From: Deltaproteobacteria bacterium
Lineage (GTDB): Bacteria; Desulfobacterota; Desulfobacteria; Desulfobacterales; ETH-SRB1
Assembly (NCBI GenBank): GCA_019309665.1
Contig: JAFDFV010000013.1
Coordinates: forward strand, 1-14,182
Reading direction: 5' to 3'
DNA: 14,182 nucleotides
How positions within the stretch are numbered: the stretch's first letter is position 1; every line of letters starts with the position of its first letter. The notes under the pieces are model-generated. The model ran no database searches, was not told where the DNA came from, and saw nothing but the letters and a program-made list of their open reading frames with translations. A program made the position numbers and the translations under genes. Shown one piece after another: positions 7,437 through 14,182 of the stretch.

Positions 7437-10400
7437 ATGCCCGCCCACGACATCATCGACAACAGAAATGAAAAGCTTGTTGATCACATCAATCAAATTC
7501 TTTCATCTTCTGAATCTGCCAAATTTGCAGTCGGCTATTTTTTTCTATCCGGTTTTACCGGCATAGCTGACAATTTATCAAAAGTAAAAGAGTTGCGTTT
7601 GCTTATTGGCAATACCACAAATCGGGAAACCCTGGAACAGCTCGCAGAAGGTTACAGGCGACTGGAACTTGTTGCAGATGCTGCTGAAGCCCAAGCATAT
7701 CCCAAACGTGCCGAAACCAAAAGGATGTCTTCTGAAACTGCGGATAATATACGGGGTTCTGTTGAGCTGATGGATCAGACAGATGATGGCGAAACCTTGC
7801 TTAAGACCATAGTTAAAATGATTGAAGAAAAGCGTCTTAAGGTTCGTGTTTACACCAAAGGACGTTTACATGCCAAGGCATATATTTTTAATTATCAAGA
7901 CGATGGAAGGTATGAAAAGGGAATCGGGATTGTCGGCTCAAGCAACCTTTCTCTTTCCGGAATAAGTCATAATACAGAGCTTAATGTTGTTGTGCAAGGA
8001 AACGACAATCATGCTGAACTGTCAAAATGGTTTAACCAGCTATGGGATGAGGCAAAAGATTTTGATACAACACTGATGGATGAGATCAAGCAGTCCTGGG
8101 CGGTTGCTGAAGTTCGTCCTTATGATATTTATATGAAAACTTTATATACTCTGGTTAATGACAGGCTGGAAGGCGGAGAAGAAAATGAAGTTTTGTGGGA
8201 TGATGAAATTACCAATCGTCTCGCTGATTTTCAAAGAGCTGCTGTAAAACAAACAGTTCAAATGATACGTGATTATGGCGGAGCTTTTGTAGCTGACGTT
8301 GTAGGGCTTGGTAAAAGTTATATCGGTTCTGCGATTATTAAGCATTTTGAACGGACGGAACATGCGAGATCACTTATTATATGCCCCTCGGCACTGGTCG
8401 ATATGTGGGAACGTTATAATGAATTATATCAGCTTAATGCGCGTGTATTATCAATGGGGTATCTTAAAGAAGGAGAAAATGGTTCTTATACATTTCTTTT
8501 GGATGATGTGAAATACAAGGACAGAAACTTTGTTTTGATTGATGAAAGCCACAATTTAAGACATCAGGATACACAAAGATACAAAGTGGTTCAGAATTTT
8601 CTTGCAGTAGCCGGCAAACGCTGCTGCTTTTTAACTGGAACGCCTCGCAACAAAAGCGCATGGGATCTTTATTATCAAATAAAACTTTTTCATCAGGATG
8701 ATAAAACAGACCTGCCTGTTGATCCTCCGGACTTGAAAAGATATTTTAAGCTTATTGAAAAGGGCGAGAAAAAACTTCCGGATTTGTTATCAAATATTCT
8801 TGTTCGACGAACCCGCAATCATATCCTGAGATGGTATGGTTTTGACTCAAAGACTCACCAGCCAATTGATCCATCAAAATTCCGGCAGTACGAAAACGGG
8901 CACAAACGCGCATATGTGCTTGTTGGAGGAAAGCATCAGTTTTTTCCCAATCGTGTGTTAAAAACCATTGAATACAGCATTGAAGATACTTATCAGGGCC
9001 TATATCAAGAATTGAGAAATTATCTTGGTAAATCCAGAAAAGGAAAACCAAAAAAGGCAATAGAAGAAGAATTAACATATGCACGTTATGGATTATGGCA
9101 TTATGTTAAAAAAGAAATGAAAAGAAAAGAACCTTACAGCAGTTTGAAACGCGCTGGAATTAATTTGCGCGGCTTAATTCGTGTTCTTTTGTTTAAAAGG
9201 TTTGAATCAAGCGTATATGCCTTTAAGCAAACAGTAAAAAGACTGCTTATATTACACCAGCGCTTCAGAGAAGCATTGGATCAGGGTTTTGTCCCGGCAG
9301 GAGATGACGCGCGGGCTATTTTATATGAACCAAATCAAGCAGAAGAACAAGATCTGATGGATGCACTAAGGAAGGTTTCCGGAAAATATAATGTAGATGA
9401 TTTTGAAATTGAAATCTTAAAGGAACACATTGAACATGATATCCAATTGTTGAAGCAAATGCTTGCTTTGGTCGAACCTATAACACCCGAAAAGGATGCT
9501 AAGCTTCAGAGATTAATAAAAGAACTGGAAACTGATCTTTTAAAAACAGGGAAGTGTTTAATTTTTACTCAATATGCTGACACAGCACGATATATTCATG
9601 AAAACTTAAACCCTGGTGGCAAGCGAAAAGATGTCGATGTAATATACAGTGGTGATAAGAGTAAGGCTCGAATTGTAGGCAGATTTTCTCCTAAAAGTAA
9701 TCCTGAATATAAATTTCAGAAAGGTGAACTTGAATTAAACACACTTGTTTCAACTGATGTACTTGCCGAAGGGTTAAATCTTCAGGATTGTGACAAAATT
9801 ATAAATTATGATCTTCACTGGAATCCAGTTAAGCTGATTCAGCGGTTTGGCAGAATTGACCGAATCGGCAGCAAAAATGATGTGATTTACGGATTTAATT
9901 TTCTGCCGGAAACAGGAATTGAAAAAAATTTGAACTTGCGGAAAAAACTTCAAAACCGAATCCAGGAAATTCACGATACTATTGGAGAAGACGCTACCAT
10001 ACTCGATAGTTCAGAGAGAATAAATCCAGAAGCAATGTATGCTATCTATGAGCTAAAGGGTGACAGACAATTAAGCCTGTTTGATGACGATAAAGAGTAT
10101 TATTTAGACTTAAATGAAGCAGAAGAAATTTTAAGACAGCTAAAAAGGGACAATCCCGGCGAATATAAACGTATTGCCAATCTGCGTGACGGTATCCGCA
10201 CAGCCTGCCTTTCTAATCAAAAAAGATTTTATGTATTCTGTCAGGCAGGACGGTATCAACAGTTGTTTCTAATAGACGAAAACGGAAAAGAAATTTCAAG
10301 GGATATTCCACATATTCTCGGAACAATTAAATGTGGCGCAACCCGGAAAGGCACAAAAGTTACGGCAGGGTATAATAAGTCCGTCATGCGAGTAAAACGA

Positions 10401-10754
10401 ATATTTACAGAAGAAGTCAAGCATCGTCAGGCAGAGCGAAAACACACACTTTCACTAACAGTAAGTCAAAGATATCTTCTTCGTGAATTGCGAATATTAT
10501 TTGGCAGCGCAGAAGATGAGGATGTTAAAGGACAAATCAATATTTTGGAAAAGGCATTTCGTGGCCCCATAACAACTGCCATTAATAAAGAGCTAAACCT
10601 GTTACGCCGAAATGGAGTAATTGGTGAAAATTTATTAAAGTCCCTTGTACGGATTTACCATCAGCACAATATCAAAGAATGGCTGGATCATCGCAGCCTG
10701 GATAATGAAAATTATGAAATTCCCAAAATTGTTTGCAGTGAAGGATTTGTGTGA
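7437..10754 (+). CDS. PLD-domain nuclease fused to SNF2/RapA-like helicase, 1105 aa
   Basis: Residues 1-220 form a phospholipase D-like domain: GRLHAKAYIF with H145 and K147, then GSSNLS at 167-172. The position of the usual HKD aspartate (152) is Asn. Such nucleases normally dimerise to make one active site. The helicase follows with motif I VVGLGKS (288-294), motif II DESH (369-372), motif III LTGTPRN (399-405), motif IV-like IFTQYADTARY, motif V STDVLAEGLNLQ (772-783) and motif VI QRFGRIDRIGS (802-812). A linker of about 200 residues with basic helical sequence lies between the two RecA lobes, and about 290 residues of unknown fold end the protein. ATG 7437 has AAAGGA at 7421-7426 as ribosome site. 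It is predicted to use ATP to move on DNA and cut it, acting as the restriction arm for the methyltransferase just upstream. The last codons (GFV, stop) abut or overlap an IHF-like fragment, so the native C-terminus may be altered. Confidence 0.9.
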   Translation: MPAHDIIDNRNEKLVDHINQILSSSESAKFAVGYFFLSGFTGIADNLSKVKELRLLIGNTTNRETLEQLAEGYRRLELVADAAEAQAYPKRAETKRMSSETADNIRGSVELMDQTDDGETLLKTIVKMIEEKRLKVRVYTKGRLHAKAYIFNYQDDGRYEKGIGIVGSSNLSLSGISHNTELNVVVQGNDNHAELSKWFNQLWDEAKDFDTTLMDEIKQSWAVAEVRPYDIYMKTLYTLVNDRLEGGEENEVLWDDEITNRLADFQRAAVKQTVQMIRDYGGAFVADVVGLGKSYIGSAIIKHFERTEHARSLIICPSALVDMWERYNELYQLNARVLSMGYLKEGENGSYTFLLDDVKYKDRNFVLIDESHNLRHQDTQRYKVVQNFLAVAGKRCCFLTGTPRNKSAWDLYYQIKLFHQDDKTDLPVDPPDLKRYFKLIEKGEKKLPDLLSNILVRRTRNHILRWYGFDSKTHQPIDPSKFRQYENGHKRAYVLVGGKHQFFPNRVLKTIEYSIEDTYQGLYQELRNYLGKSRKGKPKKAIEEELTYARYGLWHYVKKEMKRKEPYSSLKRAGINLRGLIRVLLFKRFESSVYAFKQTVKRLLILHQRFREALDQGFVPAGDDARAILYEPNQAEEQDLMDALRKVSGKYNVDDFEIEILKEHIEHDIQLLKQMLALVEPITPEKDAKLQRLIKELETDLLKTGKCLIFTQYADTARYIHENLNPGGKRKDVDVIYSGDKSKARIVGRFSPKSNPEYKFQKGELELNTLVSTDVLAEGLNLQDCDKIINYDLHWNPVKLIQRFGRIDRIGSKNDVIYGFNFLPETGIEKNLNLRKKLQNRIQEIHDTIGEDATILDSSERINPEAMYAIYELKGDRQLSLFDDDKEYYLDLNEAEEILRQLKRDNPGEYKRIANLRDGIRTACLSNQKRFYVFCQAGRYQQLFLIDENGKEISRDIPHILGTIKCGATRKGTKVTAGYNKSVMRVKRIFTEEVKHRQAERKHTLSLTVSQRYLLRELRILFGSAEDEDVKGQINILEKAFRGPITTAINKELNLLRRNGVIGENLLKSLVRIYHQHNIKEWLDHRSLDNENYEIPKIVCSEGFV

Positions 10755-10758
10755 ACTG

Positions 10759-10881
10759 AATGAAAAGGCTGAACGCAAGGGCAGGAACCCTGCAACGGGT
10801 GAGAACATGATGCTTGAGGCCAGGAGGGTTGTGACGTTCAAGTGTTCAGGGAAACTTCGGAAACGGGTTAACGAAAAAAAG
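10759..10881 (+). pseudogene. 3' fragment of an IHF-alpha/HU-family gene
   Basis: In the frame of base 10759 the sequence reads NEKAERKGRNPATGEN, then MMLEARRVVTFKCSGKLRKR and VN. This is the beta-arm and C-terminal helix of an IHF/HU protein, including the GRNPxTG arm tip and the ARRVVTFKCS strand typical of IHF alpha. The first half of the protein (helices and the GFGxF strand) is absent; upstream of 10759 the frame runs through the end of the helicase gene. No stop follows at the usual place, and the frame continues to 10947. It is thus a broken copy or a recombination scar, not a working gene. The helicase end TTTGTGTGA resembles the codons that would encode FCV in the IHF strand before NEK, so the junction may lie inside the helicase stop region. 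Confidence 0.8.
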
Positions 10882-10939
10882 TATCTATTATTAGGTCAGT
10901 CAAGCTTCGCCACTGAAAAGCAATACTTCTGGATATATT

Positions 10940-11267
10940 ATGAGTGAAACAGAGACTTTTATAGCCAAAATAGAGAGATCTATTCGTGAGCAACTCACAA
11001 GTAAAAATGTTGGATATCTATTGGGAGCAGGAGCTTCATATCTTAATGGTGCTGGCTATCCATTGGCTTTCACTATTTGGGATAGAATAAAGCATGATAT
11101 TCCTCAACCGGAGCGAGATAAGATTCAAACTAAACTTAATATGGAAAGGTGCTGAAGGGTTAGAGCATGCTTTAGACCTTCTCGATCCAGGGGGGCCTGA
11201 GCCTACTCCACATCGAAATTTAGTAACAGACGCAATTGCCAAACTTTTTTCTCAACAACTCTCATAA
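10940..11267 (+). pseudogene. SIR2-like defence protein, frameshifted N-terminal fragment
   Basis: The frame from ATG 10940 reads NVGYLLGAGASYLNGAGYPL (residues 24-43), the NAD-binding GAGAS loop of SIR2-like domains found in NADase-type anti-phage proteins, then stops at 11155. From about 11145 the reading continues one frame over as GAEGLEHALDLLDPGGPEPT, then PHRNLVTDAIAKLFSQQLS with a stop at 11265-11267. The protein sense carries over between the two frames, so one frameshift near 11140-11150 explains it. Even when repaired, only about 108 residues remain, whereas SIR2 defence proteins are usually several hundred residues with a further effector or sensor part. It is judged non-functional. 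No ribosome site is evident before the ATG. Confidence 0.75.
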
Positions 11268-11294
11268 TTTGGGTTAAATAAGGCCTTAAAGTAA

Positions 11295-11441
11295 CCTTTT
11301 TGGGGGCAAAATCGTGCTTTTAGCCGAGTATCGCTGAGTCAGGCCTATCAGTTTCTGCAGGATGTCCACCGAGTTGAGGATTACCTGGATCAGCTTACCA
11401 AGGGCAAAGAGCCAGGGAAAGTACGGATAATTTTAGATTGA
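11295..11441 (+). other. Unassigned coding-like scrap between the SIR2 and ATPase pseudogenes
   Basis: The 230-nt stretch from 11268 to 11497 holds no gene I recognise. Within it a frame is open from 11295 to the TGA at 11439-11441, without a plausible start. It reads SLSQAYQFLQDVHRVEDYLD followed by QLTKGKEPGKVRIILD. The helical pattern and a balanced residue mix suggest the tail of a real protein. It may be the 3' end of a lost gene or the displaced end of the SIR2 gene; I cannot assign a family. After it, 11442-11497 is a simple leader with GAGAGG at 11479-11484 ahead of ATG 11498. Confidence 0.35.
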
Positions 11442-11497
11442 TGATTGGAGATTTTGGATTTGAATGAAAAGGAATTGAAAGAGAGGATGACAACTTA

Positions 11498-12393
11498 ATG
11501 AAAGTATTAAATTTCGATATCGAAGGATTCAGATCCCTAAGAAAAATTTCCTGGTCCCCCGCGGACTTGAATGTGATCATAGGACCTAACGGTACCGGCA
11601 AATCCAACCTGCTCCGCATGCTTGAACTTATCTCGATTTCGGCCCAAGGCGGATTGGGGAAGTATATTCAAAAAGCAGGCGGAATGGAGCCGCTGGTTTG
11701 GGACGGTATTTCAGATAGCATCCGTTTTTATATCAAATCTTCCAAACTGTTGCCATTCTGGTTTGGGGATAAGAACTGGTTAACTTACGGAGTTGAATTG
11801 GCGAGACTCGGCAAAAGCGGAACCTATTCTATTGGAGAAGAACAACTTTTATATTTTCATCGGAAGAAACCGAAAGAAAAGGTCGAACCTTTTGCAATCC
11901 TGGAGCGGAAAAAAATGACCGGCAGGATTTTCGATGAAAACCGGAAAGAATTGATAGCTTCAGAGGAATCCTTGTTGGAAGATGAAACACTGCTTAGTTT
12001 GACGGCAGGACCTTTCATGATCAACCGGCATATTCCTATTTTTCGTAAACAATTAGCTGAATGGCGTATTTATCATGACGTGGACGTCAGCTTGGCAGCC
12101 CCCCGCCGCTGATTGCAATCGATGAGCCGGAGACCGGTTTGCATCCTTCCATGCTTCCGATTGTTGCAGAGTATGCCGTGGATGCTGCTGAACGAACACA
12201 GGTTATTTTAACTACGCATTCGCCACAATTCCTGGATGCCTTTGGAGACACCAAGCCAACTACAACAGTTGCGAAATGGGTTAAAGGAGAAACAGTTCTA
12301 AAAACTGTGGATGGGAAAGAATTGGAGTACTGGTTGAAAGAATATTCTTTGGGTGCCCTCTATCGAACCGGTGAATTGGAGGATATGGTATGA
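11498..12393 (+). pseudogene. AAA family ATPase (RecF/OLD-like) with internal deletion and frameshift
   Basis: ATG 11498 opens a frame with FDIEGFRSLRKISW, then Walker A GPNGTGKS (residues 29-36), typical of AAA_21/OLD-like SMC-type ATPases. It runs to AEWRIYHDVDVS and hits TGA at 12110-12112. In the next frame, from about 12091, it resumes with PPPLIAIDEPETGLHP (Walker B) and VILTTHSPQFLDAFGD (the H-loop), and ends at TGA 12391-12393. In intact relatives a segment of roughly 100 residues with the ABC signature lies between WRIYHDV and LIAIDEPE; it is missing here. So a deletion near 12076-12095 removed the signature and shifted the frame. Both halves otherwise keep normal residues, which suggests the damage is recent. 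Such ATPases often pair with a nuclease or DUF4276 partner; only a scrap follows (12397-12477). Confidence 0.85.
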
Positions 12394-12396
12394 ACG

Positions 12397-12477
12397 GCCA
12401 TTGCTTATGAGAAATGCCCATACCTTAGAGAACTATTTGATGAAATGCTGAAACTTGCCAGGGAAGCCGGTTTATGA
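12397..12477 (+). other. Coding-like scrap after the ATPase pseudogene
   Basis: Between the ATPase pseudogene and the second AlbA_2 gene (12394-12567) one frame reads AIAYEKCPYLRELFDEMLKL and then AREAGL with TGA at 12475-12477. There is a stop just before it at 12391 and no start codon, so it is not translated on its own as far as can be seen. The sequence looks protein-like (an amphipathic helix) and may be the end of the gene that once followed the ATPase. I do not recognise the family. Nothing else is visible in this gap apart from GAGCGGA (12557-12563) before the next start. Confidence 0.3.
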
Positions 12478-12567
12478 GTCCCATTTCTCAAATTAAAGAG
12501 CTTTTCTGCAAAATTGAATGAAAAATACGACAAAGGATTCTCTTCAACAAATCTGTGAGCGGATTTA

Positions 12568-13791
12568 TTGAAGCAAATCGCCATCGGCGAAGACTCTGTT
12601 TTTGAGTTGAAAACCATCGAGTTTAAAGGCAATCAGGTCGCAGGTCCGCATCGCAACAGCATGGCCGATGAGCTGGCAGCTATGGCGAACACGGCGACAG
12701 GCGTTATTTTGCTCGGCGTGGATGATAAATCAAAATCCATTATCGGTATTCCTATGGATAAGTTAGATGTTGTTGAAACGTGGCTACGAGGAATATGCAA
12801 TGACTTGATCGAACCTCCTTTGGACTGCGTCATTCGCAAAACCCCGGTTATGGCTGATGGCAATAGCGAAAAAGTCATTATCCGTGTCGATGTACCCAGA
12901 AGTCTGTTTGTGCATCAAAGCCCGGGCGGGTATTTTCGTCGGATCGGCAGTTCAAAGCGTCAGATGAAACCGGATGTGCTGGCCCGACTGTTTCAGCAGC
13001 GCAGTCAAACCCGCTTGATTCGCTTTGATGAACAGCCGATTGCCAATGCCGATCCTGATGTGCTTGTCCCCATCTTATGGAAGCGGTTCAGAACCGTTAT
13101 ATCGCCGGTTAATGATAAGGAATTTCTGCAGAAAATTCAGCTCATTGCAGTGGATGAGGACGGTGTGTTGCGACCGACCGTCAGCGGTGTACTGATGGCT
13201 GCGGAAAACCCGCAAGAATTCATCAAAACCGCTTATATTCAGGCGGTTTGCTATCGTGGCGCTGAACGAAACGCATCCTATCAACTCGATGCAAAGGATA
13301 TCACAGGACCTTTGGATATGCAGGTGCGGGAAGCGTGCAAATTCGTTGAGCGCAATATGTGCGTTTATGCCGTTAAGGCGCCAAATCGTATCGAAACGCC
13401 GCAGTTTTCGATGAATGCGGTGTTCGAAGCCGTTGTCAATGCGGTTGTGCATCGCGATTACTCCGTTTATGGATCGAGAATCCGCCTGCATCTTTTTACC
13501 GACAGGCTTGAAATCTTTTCACCGGGAACTATTCCCAATACTATGACCATTGACAGCCTTTCAGAACGGCAATCGGCACGCAACGAGTTATTGAGCAGCC
13601 TTCTGGCGCGCTGCCCGATGAATGTCAATGCCAGCGGCAGCCAGCGTAGTTATCTCATGGATAAGCGAGGCGAGGGTGTGCCGATCATCATCACCGAAAG
13701 CGAAAAACTGTCAGGGAGTAAGCCGGAATATCAGTTGATAGATGATGCGGAGCTGAAATTAACCATTTTTGCTGCAAAGCCCCCCAAATGA
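12568..13791 (+). CDS. Second AlbA_2 (Schlafen-type) and GHKL ATPase-like protein, 407 aa
   Basis: The order is AlbA_2 then GHKL, as in the protein at 420-2054, but the wording differs clearly. Residues 8-15 (EDSVFELK) and ADELAAMANTATGVILLGVD (about 33-52) form the AlbA_2 part, and SPGGYFRRIGSSKRQM ends it. The GHKL segment has EAVVNAVVHRDY at 287-298 and DRLEIFSPG after it. No long winged-helix tail is present, so it is about 140 residues shorter than the first copy. The likely role is DNA- or RNA-associated ATP-binding regulation; no reaction is proven. Start: TTG 12568 is chosen because an in-frame TGA lies at 12556-12558 and no ATG precedes the conserved start; GAGCGGA sits 4 nt before it. 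Relatives normally start a few codons further upstream, so the original start codon may have been lost. Confidence 0.85.
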   Translation: MKQIAIGEDSVFELKTIEFKGNQVAGPHRNSMADELAAMANTATGVILLGVDDKSKSIIGIPMDKLDVVETWLRGICNDLIEPPLDCVIRKTPVMADGNSEKVIIRVDVPRSLFVHQSPGGYFRRIGSSKRQMKPDVLARLFQQRSQTRLIRFDEQPIANADPDVLVPILWKRFRTVISPVNDKEFLQKIQLIAVDEDGVLRPTVSGVLMAAENPQEFIKTAYIQAVCYRGAERNASYQLDAKDITGPLDMQVREACKFVERNMCVYAVKAPNRIETPQFSMNAVFEAVVNAVVHRDYSVYGSRIRLHLFTDRLEIFSPGTIPNTMTIDSLSERQSARNELLSSLLARCPMNVNASGSQRSYLMDKRGEGVPIIITESEKLSGSKPEYQLIDDAELKLTIFAAKPPK

Positions 13792-13802
13792 TGAGTACTC
13801 AT
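13791..13802. repeat. Perfect 12-bp palindrome at the stop of the second AlbA_2 gene
   Basis: ATGAGTACTCAT is its own reverse complement and begins on the last base of the TGA stop codon (13789-13791). It has no loop and no T-tract after it, so it is not a terminator. It could be a protein-binding site or chance. Confidence 0.35.
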
Positions 13803-13865
13803 ATCCCTTGAAGAACAAAAAATGGGGTGTAAATTACCTCAAAAAATCATCAATCATAAACATTA

Positions 13866-13901
13866 GGTTGCGGGACGGGTTGCGGGACGGGTTGCGGGAC
13901 G
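13866..13901 (+). repeat. Three perfect tandem copies of a 12-mer upstream of the transposase
   Basis: GGTTGCGGGACG occurs at 13866-13877, 13878-13889 and 13890-13901 without a mismatch, followed by TTCC. GGGACGTTCC at the end of the last copy is nearly self-complementary. The array ends 47 nt before the RAYT start. Short G-rich repeats ahead of RAYT genes are known in other bacteria as REP-type substrates, so this is probably the element's own end or its regulatory region. Confidence 0.8.
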
Positions 13902-13948
13902 TTCCTTGATATATTGATAAGTCGAATAATTTATGTCATAAGAGATAT

Positions 13949-14182
13949 ATGCCACGCAGATCAAGAATAGATGCGCCTGGGGCGTTACATCATATTATTG
14001 TTAGAGGCATTGAAAGGAAAACCATTTTTAAGGATGATGCCGATAAGGATAATTTTTTAGAACGCTTAAAAAATATCTTAACAGATAGCAACACATCATG
14101 TTTCGCATGGGCATTAATTCCCAATCATTTTCATTTGCTTTTACGAACCGGCAGGGTTCCAATATCAACAGTGATGAGAAGA
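13949..14182 (+). CDS. REP-associated (IS200/Y1-like) transposase, 5' part only
   Basis: The first 78 codons of a transposase run off the right edge. MPRRSRIDAPGALHHIIVRG is the canonical start of RAYT/Y1_Tnp proteins, and IPNHFHLLLRTG contains the HUH pair H60-F-H62 that binds the metal ion. The catalytic tyrosine would lie beyond the window. These single-strand DNA endonucleases act on REP-type hairpins rather than moving a classical insertion sequence. ATG 13949 has AAGAGA at 13940-13945 as ribosome site. The tandem 12-mers at 13866-13901 are its nearest upstream structure. It is on the same strand as all other genes; intactness cannot be judged. Confidence 0.9.
   Translation, partial: MPRRSRIDAPGALHHIIVRGIERKTIFKDDADKDNFLERLKNILTDSNTSCFAWALIPNHFHLLLRTGRVPISTVMRR

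Noticed and set aside
3755..10754. DISARM or BREX locus
   Set aside because: A methyltransferase with an SNF2 helicase recalls class 1 DISARM and the NPPY enzyme recalls PglX, but drmA, drmB, drmC, brxC, pglZ and brxL are all absent from the window.
10645..10947. A complete 100-aa gene overlapping the end of the helicase
   Set aside because: Only the middle part matches IHF/HU; the first 38 codons are the helicase gene in another frame and the end lacks the family stop, so only the 10759-10881 part is called, as a remnant.
13075..13491. A 138-codon minus-strand frame
   Set aside because: It lies wholly antisense to the well-supported GHKL region of the second AlbA_2 protein; a shadow of its codon use.
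13866..13901. CRISPR array
   Set aside because: The three 12-bp units are contiguous with no spacers, and no cas gene is near.

Overview
The window reads as part of a bacterial defence or accessory island, probably from a Desulfobacterota-type genome. This placement is an inference. It rests on the wording of an IHF-alpha-like fragment (10759-10881), a REP-associated transposase behind GGGACG-type repeats at the right edge, and a CACGAAA-type inverted repeat. There is no rRNA, tRNA or core housekeeping gene to confirm it. All recognisable genes are on the + strand. The central block (about 2.4-10.7 kb) is visibly AT-richer than the right flank (about 11.5-13.8 kb), which suggests a mosaic origin.

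Layout: (1) 1-272, the 3' end of an ImmA/IrrE (HigA-type) antitoxin/metallopeptidase gene. (2) 420-2054, an AlbA_2 + GHKL-ATPase protein. (3) 2043-2280, two kinds of repeat: a cluster of ATGGCGCAAT motifs and a long imperfect palindrome. (4) 2288-2437, a 49-codon piece resembling the start of a type III-like methyltransferase. (5) 2439-3653, a PD-(D/E)XK nuclease. (6) 3755-7408, a 1217-aa Eco57I/ISP-like adenine DNA methyltransferase with a C-terminal target-recognition-like region. (7) 7437-10754, a 1105-aa protein joining a PLD-type nuclease domain to a SNF2/RapA-like helicase. (8) 10759-12480, a run of wreckage: an IHF fragment touching the helicase end, a frameshifted SIR2-like fragment, unassigned coding-like scraps and an AAA/OLD-like ATPase with an internal deletion. 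(9) 12568-13791, a second, different AlbA_2 + GHKL protein. (10) 13866-14182, three tandem 12-mers followed by the start of an IS200/Y1-like (RAYT) transposase that runs off the window.

The working core is most likely 3755-10754, possibly with 2439-3653. The methyltransferase would mark and recognise a DNA site. The PLD-helicase, translated from a gene starting 28 nt downstream, would translocate and cut. This is the job that type ISP restriction enzymes do in one chain, here split over two, and the adjacent PD-(D/E)XK protein may add a further nuclease. The set does not match DISARM, BREX or a classical type I/III operon gene for gene. Around it sit at least four damaged defence-type genes (type III Mod piece, SIR2, AAA ATPase and the window-edge antitoxin of unknown state), so the region looks like a hot spot with repeated gene turnover.
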